In this document: one piece after another, positions 45,704 to 58,807 of the stretch | How positions within the stretch are numbered: position 1 is the stretch's first letter | How the letters are laid out: every line of letters begins with the position of its first letter | Notes under the pieces: model-generated | Database searches by the model: none | The model's input: the letters and a program-made list of their open reading frames with translations, nothing else | Told to the model about the DNA's origin: nothing | Position numbers and translations under genes: made by a program | NCBI GenBank assembly: GCA_000934385.1 | Contig: KN880478.1 | Location: forward strand, 62,001-126,000 | Reading direction: 5' to 3' | Source: Cylindrobasidium torrendii FP15055 ss-10 | Lineage: Eukaryota > Basidiomycota > Agaricomycetes > Agaricales > Physalacriaceae | Length of the DNA: 64,000 bases

Positions 45704-47124
45704 TCAGCATTCCGTCCTTGGCTTGAAGTCAAACTTTGTCTTCCCAGACTCCGCGTACAGGCCATATCCAGGCTCCTGCCAGTCCGCATAGATGTGCCAG
45801 AACCATCCTACCCCGCCGCCTGCTACGGACTTGAAGAACTCGCATTTGGATTCCAGGAGCTTGTAGTATCTCTGACGAGCGTATAATGAGAATGAGTCTC
45901 ATTTGGAATTTTAAAGGAGGAACGTACTTCTTCGTTATCAACATCGGCAACTGCATCAGGACTGTTGGGCTCGACGCCACTGTAGTGCGTAGAGGGCCAA
46001 CCGTTCTGCGAGAACCATATCTTGCGGCCCGCAGCGTGATCGATGAACCTGAGGAATCTGCTTTTTATGCGAGGTGTTCATGCACGGGGAGCTACGTACC
46101 AGTTCAGATCATTGTTGACGTCCTTCCAGGCTGCATCTCCTGTTGAACATTGTGAGAGTTGCTTTTACGAGGGGGATAGATGGACGCACCAGTCGAAGCT
46201 GTTTGGGAAAAGTAGGGCAGGATGTGTGCGTCGAGAACGTCGATGGAGTCTAGTACAATTTGTGCGCCCCCACGTACTTGATATCCATAACTGTGAATGA
46301 GACTGTCAAATCCGGGGCTATCTCTTGGTATATGGATACTTACGCGAGCTCGGATATCGTGACCGGAATACCAAGGTCCTCAATGTTCCATTTGAACTCC
46401 CAGATGTTGCCCGCGAGGTCAGAGGGATCAAGAACGTAGTCGTAGAGCGGTTCGGACCCAAACTGGACGGCGCGAGTCACGAACTTGGCCTTTGGGTTGT
46501 TCCAGAGAGTGTCGATGAGGTTGTCCCTGCGATCCTTCCACTCGCTGCCTCCTTCGAAGCCAAACTGTTGGCATAGTATAGCTAGTAAGCACCGGAATAA
46601 CACATGCAGATGATCCGTATACCCAAATAAGAGCATGAACGCCCAAGCCATTGTTCCACGCCGCGTCAATAACATCGTCGCTGATTTCATAATGGTTAAT
46701 TGTCGGGTATCAACAGAAAAAGGAAGCGCACTTACTAGAATCCAGTACGGTCGCAAGCGCCGTACAGACGAACATATCGCCCATCGAACGTCTCCCGGAT
46801 ATCCTTGAACTCGGAATTGAGAGTGGAGCGGCTTTGGCCTAAGAAACGGCGTTGAACACAAGGGCGATATCCATAGAGGTTGCACGTACATGCTGTGACT
46901 TCGTAGCTGAACCCAACAAAGGCGTATTCCGTGCTGGAATCGCACCACCAGCCATCGAGCGAGTCGGGAACGGTGCTGGGCATCACAAAGTCGAGTGCAG
47001 GGAAGCAACTCGCCCGTGTCGAAGCGGGCCATTGAGGAGCCAGGTTCCCGCCAAGCTCGTTGTAAAAGTCGGGAAGAGACGCAGCGGCCAGTGTAACGAC
47101 CGTGGCGATAGTAATGAGCAACAT
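45704..47124 (-). CDS. secreted GH17-type glycoside hydrolase (beta-1,3-glucanase-like)
   Basis: A full-length member of the extended basidiomycete GH17-like group. The signal peptide MLLITIATVVTLAAASLPDF is followed by a Cys-containing N-terminal region (SLDGWWCDSSTEYAFVGFSY), then the barrel: FDGRYVRLYGACDRTGFYDD, LGVHALIWFGFEGGSEWKDR, FVTRAVQFGSEPLYDYVLDP (acid/base Glu in QFGSEP), VTISELAYGYQVRGGAQ, GRKIWFSQNGWPSTHYSGVE and GGGVGWFWHIYADWQEPGYG, ending KFDFKPRTEC. The first exons (47124-46890, 46838-46736, 46680-46623, 46564-46344) join cleanly. The usual nucleophile Glu is Gln here too. It converges on the AA8 gene and is probably secreted, acting on fungal or plant beta-glucan if active. 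Confidence 0.88.
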
Positions 47125-47659
47125 GGGATGAGGAGGGAAAATGCAGTGAGCGGGGCTCCTGAACCAAACCTTATACCACTGGCGTCGCAACTTCAAATTC
47201 CGCCAAGGTCAGTTGTCGGTGTAGTCCATTCCACTGCGAGAGACATACCACTTGAGAGAGCTCTGGCAAGGAAGGTGGTAACGCTCTGGTAACGCTCAGC
47301 AGGGAGCTCTACACGTGAGTGAGAAGCGACGAACTGATGGAGTCCAGGAGTGGTCGGCGAAGACGCAGTGCCACTTGGCGTATGACGCTGCTTCTCGCCC
47401 TGACATGAGCAATTGCCCAACGCGTCTACGTTTGGCTCTGAGATCATGGACTAGGACAGAAACCATTGGCATGAGTGTGGGAAGTTTAACCATGGATGCC
47501 ATCATAGGGTGATACCAACTTTCCCACGTCCAGAATCAGTATCGTCCCCGCTCAGCATTCCACGCCTGTTTCACGGTCAAAACACTTTCCATAAACTACT
47601 TACGATATACAGTATTCACATAGGATCGCTAGATTAACAGTAGATGGTAATTACTCTAT
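47125..47659. other. intergenic region upstream of the GH17 gene
   Basis: No supported gene; it lies between the GH17 start and the 3' end of the SNF2-RING gene. Confidence 0.5.
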
Positions 47660-50600
47660 TCACGACCCAGATGGTCCAGCCACCGGTCCTTCATCTTCAT
47701 TCACCATGGCATCCTCGCCGACGAGATACTCCGTCTCCTCGTACATATGCGGGAACAATATCGCCAGCATATCGTCCACCCTATCCGTAAGTTAGTCCCC
47801 CGAGCCACCATATACAACGCAAACGCACTTGGATATGAAATCGCCCTTCAGTGCCTTCGTCTTCCCGCCGCGCTTCTTGTCCTTGGACAGATCCACCTCT
47901 TTCGATTCGTCCTTCTCCTCGAGCTCCCCGACGTGCAATGTGCCCACGGAGTTCTCTTTGGTGTACAGCGAGAGCCCCCGACGAGCAGCAAGGTCCAAGA
48001 TGTTCCTCTCGATGGTGCCTTCAGCGTAGTAACAATACACTGTCGTCATAAATCAACACCCCGAAACGGCATAGAATAAGATGATTTTGTGCTGACCTTC
48101 AGTCTCCTTGCGCTGCCCCAATCGATCAATACGAGCAATAGCCTGAACCTCGAATGCATGCTGGACAACACTCTCTAGAAGGAACACGCGCGAAGCACAA
48201 GTAATGTTCAATCCGGCGTTCTCGCGTTCCCTGGACCACAGTTTGTAAGAACCCGAACACCCTGAGTATCAAACAACTCACCCATGCAAAAGCAGAACAT
48301 GGATGTCCTTATCATCCTTGAACCTGTCAGCAGCCGACAGCCCCTTCGCCTTTTGGTCAATCTTCAGACAACGAATGCCGTTCTGCGAAAGTGCGGTCTG
48401 CAGGACTACGGAAGGCAGATACAGTCAGCTGGGATGCGACGATTGAATGTGAACATACTCTGCAACGAATCGGACCACGCAGAGAACACAATACTCTTGC
48501 ATCCACGCTCTCGGTCTTGGAGATAGAGCAAGTGCTTCACAAGGGTTTGAACCTTCTCGCCATAGTCACCGATAGCGTGATAATCCTGGATGGCATCGAA
48601 AGTGTCCGGAGCTACGCGTACCATCAGCAAGGTGTTAAATGAAATAGGTTTGCGGACGCACAGATGGTGTTATACTCAATCTTCCGCCTCGACACTGGGA
48701 TCTCGGGATCGGGCTCCCCAGACTTACGAGCGACCTTGGGTTTCTTCACTTCAGCGCTGACAGTGAACTTCTGCAAATTTGCGGGGTCGATCTCAACCCT
48801 GTCCCAGTATGTTAAGTCCGTTCGATGGCAAAGAAAAGTGGGTGTACACACCGGCAAACTGGACAGAATTTGCCATGCTTGACAACAATCCATGCCTTCA
48901 GGCAATCTTCACAGAACGTATGGGCGCTGAATAGACGTGGTTAGCCGGAGCAGGAGAATCGCGCGGCGCACACACGCACCACTGAGTAAGGAATCCATGT
49001 TCGAACTCATCGCCGCACAGAATGCACTCATCGCTAGTAGACGCTGCATCACGATCTTGAAGGTTCGCCACATATCTCTGTGTAGCCCGGCTCTTCTTCA
49101 ACGTCGCCTGCAGCTCTTCGAGCTCTGCCTCAGTCTCTTGTACGGCCTGAGCATAGGTCATGTCCTCCCACGTGACCTGCGCGACCGTATCCGAAATTTC
49201 CTGTAGCTGACGGAAGTACTGGATACGCTGGTTGAAGACCTTGCGGAAGAGTACGAGGTCTAGACGGAGTTTGTCGAGTGTGCGTCCTAGTTTGGTCAGT
49301 ATCCAAGGCCACTGTATGTAACAAAGGAGCTGAACACACCCTGGTCACTCATCAATGTCCTGACATTCTGCACAATTTCCCGGATAGTGTCGTAGGCGGC
49401 GTCCTTTTTCTCGGCGGTCTCTCTGATGTCACGAGCCTTGAGAAGCTGAGCGTTGAGGTCGACCAAAATCTAGTCAGCCAGTGTCAGTGTTCTCATCCCG
49501 CGGTGGACCGTGACTGGACGTACGGTTTGCATGGATCTCTCTTTCAGCGCAAGAAGGATATTTGTTCGCCTTTCGTTCAACTCCTTCTTCAGGACTTCGT
49601 ACTCAGGCTGTAGCTCCATGTCATTATTGATCCCACCATTGATTTCCTGCTCATCCTCCATCGCCTGCAATGCAGCCTTGGTTTTGCGCTTCCGCTTTTC
49701 CCTGAAGGTATTCAGCCGCGACAATCTTCAAGGAAATCAGTCAAACGTACTTGGCATCATGGGCAGCAAGCAATGTACGCTCATTCACCAAGGCCAACCG
49801 GCGGTCACCAAGTAAGGCCGTATACGCATGCAAGTATGCTTCCGCCTCGCCTTGGTCATCCAAACTGCGTTGGTATTCTTGACCGTCTGCTTCACCATCA
49901 TCCGCGACGAGCTTGCGGGATAGCAACTGGTGAAGGTGCGTGCGCCATTCCTGCAGCAAGTCTGTCTGTGGATTGAACACGTCGTCCACCACCTCATGAA
50001 ATTCATCCACCTAATGAACGCGTTAATAAGAATGTCACACGGTGTGGAGATGCTTACGAGGTCTTGAGCCAGTTTGCCACCTTCCCCGAGGAAGGGGACA
50101 GGAATCCTCAACTCGTTCTCGAAAATATCTTTCAGATCCTCCTTGAGCAATACCATACCCTTCCGGGCATCATCAGCGGTCGCTAGAAAAAGCCCCTCAT
50201 TAGCACGAGAAACACGCATCAAAGGAAAAGCACCTTACCTTTAAGCAATTCGCGCCGAAGCCTCTCGCAAGCGGCGTACGAGTCCTCTTCCTGCTTGTGG
50301 TACTGCTCACCGAGAACGTTATAGATATCACCCTGCAAGAACTTGACACGATGAAGCGCAATCCTGCAGTCACGCAAGCGATTTGAAAGCGCGCCCTGCT
50401 TCGTGGTATACGACTTCGGGAGCCCAGACTTCTTGCCATCTTCATCGCGGTCCTCATCATCGTCCGAATCGTCGTCGACATCCTCGCCCTGGGCATCCCT
50501 CCGCGACTGCTTATTCGCCTTGTACTCGTCGCAAACTTTCTTATGCGCTTCGATAGCTTCTTCCACAGCCGCGATAAGCTCGGTACAGTCCTTCTCAGTG

Positions 50601-53291
50601 GCGAGTAGGGAGTCCAGCGCTTCCTGATGTCGTCGGTTGTTATCCATATTCTGCTGCTTGAGCTGCGCCAGCCTGGTTTTGCTGTTGATCTGACGAACAC
50701 CGTCAATATGGACATCGATCGCACGGGGTTTGGGTTGTAACGTACCTGCGCATTCCAGGTTTCCATGACCTCCCTCCAGTTCTGCTCTTGTACATCCTAA
50801 CCACCATTCAGACACCGCTGTGCCGTATACATCAAAGCAACACACCTGTAGAACCTCCTCAATCGTTTTGAGCTTCTTGGTTTTAGTCCCAACGCGTTCG
50901 TGCTGAAGCTGTCCGACCTGCGGATGTGTACACAAACCTCGAAGGCGGCGAACCGCGCTGCGAAGAACTCCAGCGTCTATCTCCCAATCTTCCTCAAGAG
51001 CAACACCGCGATTGTCCACCCCGAGCTCCGTGAGAGCGTTGTCCAACGCTTGATCGTAGATGTGCCGCTCAACAGGGCCGATTTGAATCGGAACCAAGAA
51101 ACGCGTTTGTTGCGGGATCGTAAGCTCCTCGGTGAGTGTGGCCTTGACGGCGCTGGGGTACATTCAGTACTAGTTTGTGTTATAGTGAAAATGAACAACA
51201 CACCGTACTGTGCACGTCCGTATGAAGTTTGCAAATAGTTCGGCATTTTGAGGCTGTACCAGATTTTGCCAGTGTCTGGTATTGCCGATGAGGTGGTCAA
51301 GGCGAAGGAAGCTGTAGAAGAGTCGGCTCTATGGCCCAAGATATATAAAAATATGTACATACCGAAGGACATGAATAAGATCGGAAACTTGGGACCGAGC
51401 GGGTGTTCCGGACACAGCGAAGGACGATGCGCGCGGGATCAAGGATACCATCTCCCTAACCAGTCGTCACTTAACAGTCAAAGCAATAGAGGGAGAACTG
51501 ACTCTACTTTGCCCCCACCGACCATTTGTACTTCATCCATAACAACGCGGTGCCATTCACAAAGGATAAGCGGACTCCGGGGATGCTCCAAGTTCGAATA
51601 AGTGGCGCCGGTACGCCGAGGTCGACGGACGATAGGACGGGCGACGTTCAAATCATCTCGCAGCTCTTTGTACGTGGTCACGACGACATCGAACTCGTTT
51701 ACATAGTGCGCCCAATCCACAATGTCGAGCGACAACTGCTCCTTGTCTTTCTTGCCTTTCGCCCGCTTGTTTGCCTGAATCCGTCTCTCGCGCTCTTCCT
51801 CGACCTGGAGCGAGTTGATGGGTACTGGGACCTTTCCCCAGCCTTCGTAGAGCAAGACCTTGAGGGTTGGCGCGTGCCGCTTCAGCTCGTCCATCCACTG
51901 TCCGGCTAGCGATATCGGCGTCACAATCAAGGTTCCCTGAGGTGCGTCAGTCCGCTGGCATCCGCCGTGTTGTACATTCAACGCACCTTGACACCTTTGA
52001 CAGTCACACCTGCATCCTCATCTCGGTACGACATAGTGTCTGGATTTCTTGATGGTAGCGCCGGGTTCAGCAAAACGAGTGCGATGATTTCGAGTGTCTT
52101 GCCCAAGCCGGGTTCCTCGGCCAGAATGCCTCCGTGGACGAGCGGCTCGGGTTCGAGTGACCTCGACACGCCACCCGTGAGTCGATTGAAGTAGAACTTG
52201 TCTGTGGTTTCATTGAGCTCCCAGAACGAGAATTCCGTGGGGTCGACGCGATCCACGAGCTTGCCAGCCTGTGTGACTTCTTTGCCTTCGCGAGAGAGTA
52301 GCCATGCAACAGTGCGGCGCTGGAAGGGGAGAAGCTGTGGTACGAGGCTGGGTGGCTGTATTGCATCGGCAGCGGCTTGCGATGGGAGTAGTGGGGCTGG
52401 CTGGAGGACCGAATACAAGAAAGGGATAGTGATTGCCGCCTGGGATAGCTTTGGAATGAATAGTTGTCGAATGAGGCTTTCCCTAGTCTGCGCAAGTTCT
52501 CGCTGGCGAGCTACCGATACACTTTTGTCTTTGGGGTCCACGGGCGCAAAAGAGTCGTAGAATGTAGGAGCGAATAGTATGGTGATATCAACAAGGAGGG
52601 TAAACGGTAGGTGTGGGTCATCGTCTTCGGTTGTAGCATGGCGTGTCAACCGCAGGTCGGTGGTCAGAGTGGTCCGGTCCGCCTTTGCAAGTGTAATTGT
52701 GTCGACCAGAGCGCGCCCGATATCTGTTTTCCATGTTGACGGTGGAATCAAGCAGATATACGCACCGGAGGGAGGATCAAACACGACCAGCTCGCCCCTC
52801 GCGTGTCCCAGCCTCCCCAGCGCGAACCTTCCCAGCTCAATCTCCGTGTCCTTCAGGCCGTCCAATGCAGCCAGAAACTCGGCTTCCTCCGTCTTCCACG
52901 ATGCGTCATTGGACCAGTGAGTTTCAGGGTGGCCCTGTTGGTCCGTGGCGGTAGTCAACTCGATGTTGAACGTATGTTGGAGAATAGGCAGCGCGCCGAC
53001 CGCGTCGACCTCGTCGATTATGAACTCATCTTGAATCACAGGATAGGCCATGAGGCCAGGTTGGGCGGCTTGTCCATTCAACATCTTCATACGTTTCTTT
53101 GGGCGCGGTTCCGACGGAGATGCAGCGCGTTTCTTTCCTTTTCCTTCGATAGGCGCGTCGCCATGGCTGGAAATGAGCTGCCGTAGGGCACCCAAGTTGA
53201 GCGCTGGTCGGTAGTTTCCATCGAGTCTAGGCCAGTAGTATTGGGGTTTTCCACGTATCGGCTCGACGTGCGAAGACACCGACGTCCGCAT
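47660..53291 (-). CDS. SNF2-family helicase with RING finger (SHPRH/IRC20-type E3 ligase)
   Basis: A large nuclear Swi2/Snf2 ATPase with an inserted RING. It starts MRTSVSSHVEPIRGKPQYYW, with a basic NLS-like stretch (RPKKRMKM). Helicase motif I is HGGILAEEPGLGKTLEIIAL, followed by LIVTPISLAGQWMDELKRHA and motif II VVMDEVQMVGGGKVE (DEVQ). A long coiled-coil/acidic region comes before the RING (ECILCGDEFEHGFLTQCAHTFCEDC...FCPVC). The C-terminal helicase half has KSIVFSAWSDSL, ENAGLNITCASRVFLLES, IARIDRLGQRKETEVYCYYA and ends VAGPSGS. The order helicase-N, RING, helicase-C is diagnostic. Many introns are present and only selected junctions were checked, including the one completing the RING Cys. 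It presumably acts in DNA-damage or chromatin ubiquitin signalling. Confidence 0.88.
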
Positions 53292-53944
53292 CGCAGAAGA
53301 TGGAAGTATCAAGTCAAAGACCGGGCGCAATTGATGCCTGCTATGTCACGATCGTCTCACGTGACGTAGCACGGTGCCGTCGCGTCGTTACCGGATTCCG
53401 AAATTCGACCAAAAAGTATATGTACATACTTGAGAAGGACCTTGAACAATGACACGCCTAGTTTCGGTCGCCCGGTTCGGAAGTAGCCACGTTCACACCC
53501 AGGCCTGGAAGGATGGTCGCCACAGTTCAGTTGCACCAAGGACGCCTGTCAGATTAGAACCAAAGTTACGAGGAAGCTCGACGCCTTGAGGAGGTGCAAC
53601 TGCCACCGTGGATATCACTTACACCAGCGGGACGCTAAAGGGGTTTAATTGTGGGGGGCTAAGACCCCTTCGTACCTACACCTATCCACGTATATGAGTG
53701 AGATGGCCTAAATTGCGGCGAAAGACTTGTAGCTACGACGAATTGAACATAGGGAAGTATCAAGTTTAGCCAGGCTGTTTTGTCGGCGAAGCAGCAAGCA
53801 TGTATATGGCATCGGATTGTGTCCTATCAGATAGCGTTTAATCCATATTTTTAATTCTTAGACTCAAGGAGGTACTTAGCAGTGTACGCATATAAACAGA
53901 GTTCACTTTGGACAATGGACATAAGTATGTACTAGGTACTGGTG
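53292..53944. other. divergent promoter region between SNF2-RING (-) and USO1 (+)
   Basis: No supported gene; the short ORFs here lack motifs. Confidence 0.5.
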
Positions 53945-56924
53945 ATGGCATCACGGCGCACTGATGGCGAGCCTTCTAAATCCAGGCTTGACACGACACC
54001 ACCATCCGCGGCGATGGAATTCTTTTCTCAAACATACACCGCGTTACGCGGACCGCAGGGCGTGCCTCAGAGCGCTACAGAGACAATCGCGCGTCTAAGC
54101 GACCGACTATCACCCGCAACATTACTCTCGGACCGACGCGCATCCGTTCTCGCACTCAAGGGCCTTGTTCGCGATTGGAAGCAAGATGTCGGAGACAGGG
54201 CCCTGCCTGGACTCTTGGAAGTCCTTTACAATGACGCTGAAGTGGACGCAGACATCGGCAAGGCCGTCCTCGAGACCCTTACCCAATTATGCGAGATGGA
54301 CGAGAATTCAGAGTTGGGGAGCAAGTATACGGACGCAATACTGGCAACAGAGAAGGCCGTACATGTTTTGTTTGGACTGCTGGCCGACAACACGTTCTAC
54401 ACGCGTTTTGCGACGCTACAGTTCCTTTCCGCGCTGTTGCAGAATCGCCGCCAGGTCGTACAGGGATATTTCTTAACAGCGTCTTCGGGGGCGACAAGCA
54501 TGGTGGCAGTGTTGGAAGATCAGAGAGAGATAATCCGCAATGGTGCGTCGTATGGAAAGCAGACAAAAAGATGCTAACCTCGTCTAGAGGGCATAAGTGT
54601 CGTGCAGTCACTCATCACAAACAGCCCCGACATCCAGAAGATTCTTGCTTTTCAGGGTGCATTTGAACGTCTGTTCAACACCATCCGACAAGAAGGCGGC
54701 GTTGAAGGCGGGGCGGTCGCGCGGGAAGCGCTGGCATGCGTGGACGCGTTATTACGATTCAACTCATCCAACCAGGTGCGAATACACTCAGCCGCATTCT
54801 CAAACGCGTGATTAAAGTGTCCGAAGAGCTACTTCCGCGAAACGGGCATCCCACCAGCTCTGTGCACATTGCTTTCCTTTGCACCAAATATCAGCTTCCA
54901 AGAGCCCCCTCCGCAAGAGTTCGCGCTCCAGTTTTGGGATACCCCAAAGCTCAACAACGCATCCTACGTCGTCGCCATCGTCGGTATGCTTCTTGGGTCA
55001 AAAGGCGGAAGCGTGAGTATTTCATCCAATTCAGTGCTGCAGATATGAACGAACATAGGTATAGGAACAAGAAGTAGTCACCTTCACCCGCTTTCTTGTC
55101 GAACTATCGCTTGCCTCAAATGCGCCGACGCCGCTGAAGACGCAAGCCCTCCAGCTCTTGCCTGCTAACCTCGCATTCCCACTGTCATCCGTCATTATCA
55201 CGCCCTACATGCCCGTACCCGAGACCAACGGCGAGGAGTGGGATAGATTGGAACCTGCTTCCGCCCTGGATGCGCTTGTCGAGCTTGCCCTGCACGGCGA
55301 ATACAACGGCCTCTACGACGACAAGAAGTCGAAGAACGGACTGGAGATCAGGGCGGCGGCAGCAAATGTATTCGAGGTACGCGATGACAGTCATTCTCCA
55401 GCCTAGATGAACTAAACTGGATTAGAATTTCGTCAAACCCGATAACGTCAAGGAGGCCATCGTCAATGCTATGCTTACCATCGAAGGCAGCGAGCCTCCC
55501 CCTGCAACACCTCTTCTTCGCGCTCTTGTCGCTCCTCATTCGTCCTCCTCCGCCGGAATCACCAGCACGCATATGGCCTGTATTCTCTTCGCTCATCTCA
55601 TCCGCTCGTCCCCAGAGGCCAAAAAAGCTGCACGCCAGATCATTCCGAAAGTGGCTCCTATACCTGCCACTCCGGGTGGGGGTTCGTTCTTTGTGCCCGC
55701 AGACGGCGCGCCGCCCCCTACCCCCGAGCCCGAGGAGGAGGACGACGACGACGACATGCAGACCATTCTGCAAATACTCAACGAGAACCTATCATTGGCC
55801 TTCTTGTCGCGCTCGCATGTGAACAACTCGGACCGCGAGTCGCGTGAATGGGAGCGCCTCATCATCGGATATCTTACCCTTCTTTCACAATGGTTGTGGG
55901 ATGATGCCCCTTCGGTGACAGAATTCCTGAATGCAGGTGGAATGGCGGTGGTAAGCTTCGTCCTTTCCATAAGATTTGCCTTCTGACGGCAACTCTAGCT
56001 TGTAGAGCCTATCAACCATATTACGGACGTCGAAAGCGTCGTGCCATGTATGTGCGCCTTCCTTTTGGGGGTCTGCTATGAGTTCAATCGTGAGCCGGGC
56101 GAGATTACCAGGTTCGAATTCTGCTTCAACAAGTCTATCCATTGTTCTAACGGGAACATAGGCAGAGTACGCACACCATTCTTCAGCGCCTAGGGATAGA
56201 TGCTCTTGTTGGTTGTGTATCACGACTTCGAGAGGATGACCGATTCAAGACTGTTGGTCCTGACACATCTGTGTACACTTACCCACCACCGTCACTTGTT
56301 GCCGCACCTGGACAACAGCCAAAGGAACCGGAAGGCGAGATCTGGTTCGATTGGGCGTTTATTGACTTCTGGAAGTCGAACTACTGTACGAACGCCTCTT
56401 TGACAATATGCTCATACTAACCAGGCTTTAGTCACAGTGCAAAGAGGATTGGGAATGGAGCCTGACAAGCTGTCGACCTCTTCTGGTACGCCTAGCTTCC
56501 AGCATGCCGCCGAGATACTATCTGACGTCGTCCTGTAGCACAAAGTGCCGAGACCATTATGCTGATTTCATCGCTGCGCGAGACAATACGGAAACAGAGT
56601 GAAGAAATCGCAGCCTTGCAGGCTCAGTTGAAGGCGTCCTCATCATCCTCGGACGAGGTGGCATCGCTCACGACGCAGCTGTCTGCTCAAGCAGCGCAGG
56701 TCGTGGCACAGGCGGAGACGATTGGAAAGTTGAACAAGGAGTTGGACGAGGCCAATGACAAGGTCAAGGAAGGAGAGAAGGAACAGGAGGATGTGCTGGT
56801 ACTCCTCGACGAAATGAGCGAGAAGCGAAGGCGGGACAAGGCGAAGATGAGAGAAGCGGGGATGGATGTTTCCGAAGACGAGGGAGGTGACGATGATGAT
56901 GAGGATGACGAAGACAACGAGTAG
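53945..56924 (+). CDS. USO1: vesicle-tethering protein USO1/p115
   Basis: The ER-Golgi tether. An N-terminal armadillo-like head (AMEFFSQTYTALRGPQGVPQ; LSDRRASVLALKGLVRDWKQ; LPGLLEVLYNDAEVDADIGK; ILAFQGAFERLFNTIRQEGG) is followed by the p115 head segments ASYVVAIVGMLLGSKGG, LWDDAPSVTEFLNAGGMAVL and CMCAFLLGVCYEFNREPGEI. A coiled-coil tail (LRETIRKQSEEIAALQAQLK; ETIGKLNKELDEANDKVKEG) and a highly acidic C-terminus (EDEGGDDDDEDDEDNE), typical of Uso1/p115, complete it. It is multi-exon with all frames matching. The Met at 53945 gives a short extension; the Met at 54014 (MEFFSQTY) may be the real start by comparison with the family. Confidence 0.92.
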
Positions 56925-57011
56925 ATGTGTAAGTGTGATAGTTTGATTCAACATTGGTCTTGTATTGAACATGGTCAGACACTTGGAATGTATTTATTTT
57001 GCAGTCACACG

Positions 57012-58258
57012 CTAGTTGACGATGCCAACACCAGCACTCGCTTCGAGGATGGCCTCGAGCTCGTCCGTGCTGTCCAGTCTGAATCCGTGTTAGTCAACGA
57101 CAAGGGGGATCCAGTTCTTGACGCACGTATATTGATAGTCTGGCACCCATGTCGCGTTCTGGGTAATTTCCGTTTCCGCTGAGGTGAAGACATTACCACG
57201 CTGTGCTGCAAATCCATCCTCGTCCGAATCTAAATCCGTGATGATGGCTCGGGAGACGTTGCTGAAGATACTGTTCTCGACAAGAACCTGCGCGCCCATG
57301 CGGCTGTTGATCCCAGAGGTCGGGATGTCCTGGTACAGGCTGTTGTAGATGTGTGCCGTGCCGAAGCGTATGGATGGGGTTCTGCTGTTCACTGCCTTCC
57401 AAGTGTTGTGATGGTAGCTGACTCTGAGGTGACCGCTATCTTCGTCGCCATTTCCATCGCTGGCGCCGATGAGGGAGCCCTGTGAGATTCTGGTCAGGAC
57501 ATGCGGCAGGCTACTAGCGATAGGGTTTTACCTTCCAGTGATCATAGAACTTGCTCCAGGACACTGTCACCGAGTCGGAGCCATGGGTAATATCTGGTAT
57601 ACGGCAAGTCAGATGGGCGTCTCATGATACAACGTGAAGGAGCTTGACCCAAAAGACCATCGTAGAAATCCTTGTCTCCTACTATTCCGGCGTTGGAGAA
57701 CTCGCAGTGATCTGTAAATTGGAATTGAGATGGTGCCACGTTTAGTAGTAGCGAGACCCACCAATCCAGACATTAGTCGCCGAGCTGAGTCCAAGGAGGT
57801 CCTTCTCTTCAACCGAGAGATGGAAAATAAGGTTGCGAATAATTACATTGCTTGAGTCGACGATTTTCAGGCCACCGTTGGTAATCCCTCTGCCAAATTG
57901 GTCAGTCTGATACTGAAAAACAAGAGTGAACTTACGCGTTTGAACCGACGCCAATAACGGTTTTGTTGCTCTTGATGTCAAGCACGCCGCAGCCGTCCAA
58001 AAGGGTCTCGATCTGAAGAACGGCGGCCCCGTCGCGTTTCCCTTCCTCGTGAAGCTCGTCGCAGGTGGAAATAATCAAAGGCTGGGCGTCTCCACCACCT
58101 GTCAAAATGAAGTGGTCAACAAATTAAAATGGAGGGAAGAGAGAGCGCGCTTTACCAGTTACACCAGCACCGAACCCAACGAGCTCATCGACAGGCGCTG
58201 CCGCAAGTACCGCCGATATCTCACAAAGTATTGCTCCAACTAGACCGAGGGCGTGCAT
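57012..58258 (-). CDS. secreted pectate lyase (PL1)
   Basis: Cleaves polygalacturonate by beta-elimination, outside the cell. The signal peptide MHALGLVGAILCEISAVLAA is followed by VDELVGFGAGVTG, the parallel beta-helix segments SNKTVIGVGSNAGITNGGLK, VIIRNLIFHLSVEEKDLLGL, the calcium-site region DHCEFSNAGIVGDKDFYDGL and ITHGSDSVTVSWSKFYDHWK, and the catalytic NSRTPSIRFG (RxPxxR). A FVGNVF-like HNVFTSAET segment and the usual ending DSTDELEAILEASAGVGIVN follow. A last intron (donor GTGCGTC) is needed to reach the stop at 57012; without it the frame ends early. It is multi-exon and apparently intact. It points to plant cell-wall use. Confidence 0.9.
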
Positions 58259-58777
58259 CGTGACGAAGAAGGCTTTCTTTTCTACTGTCGCCTGATCCTC
58301 CAGTTAGAATGGACTTTATATGACTACAACTCCAAAAGCTCGGGATAAAGACGGTAGACGGAAAGCAACATCCAGACCGCGTGATTGGCTTCGGTATTGC
58401 TAAGAAGACACGAAAGTCAACGCTCGCATGCTTGAAGTACAGAGGACTCAGTAAAACGCTCCGGACGGGCCGTCGGAGGCATCTTCACAGTAATGTCGAC
58501 AGCAAGTACTTTAACAGTACTACTCACTATGAAAGTCGCCGCTTAGGCTCTTAGCACTCCCCATCACTCGATCAGATGCCTTAATTGGCACACGGCCCGT
58601 GATTCCGGTTTCAGACTCTTTCCTTTGAACCAGCACTACAGCAGTAAGTGGACGCACCATAACAAAGCTACTGCCCTCCAATTGACGCTCAACAAACAAC
58701 GAAGAACTTTCAAGCGTGCAGGCGTTCTCTGGCACTTCACTTTGCACTTTTTCTCTGCAATACCATAAATAGCCCCT
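58259..58777. other. intergenic region between pectate lyase (-) and first MYND gene (+)
   Basis: Divergent upstream region with no supported gene. A TTATAAAAA element at 58777-58785 lies just 5' of the MYND gene. Confidence 0.5.
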
Positions 58778-58807
58778 TATAAAAATCGCCCTTTGACGTT
58801 CTTGACA

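Noticed and set aside
49470..50766. Acidic/coiled-coil ORFs in several frames
   Set aside because: They are shadows of the SNF2-RING gene, not separate genes.
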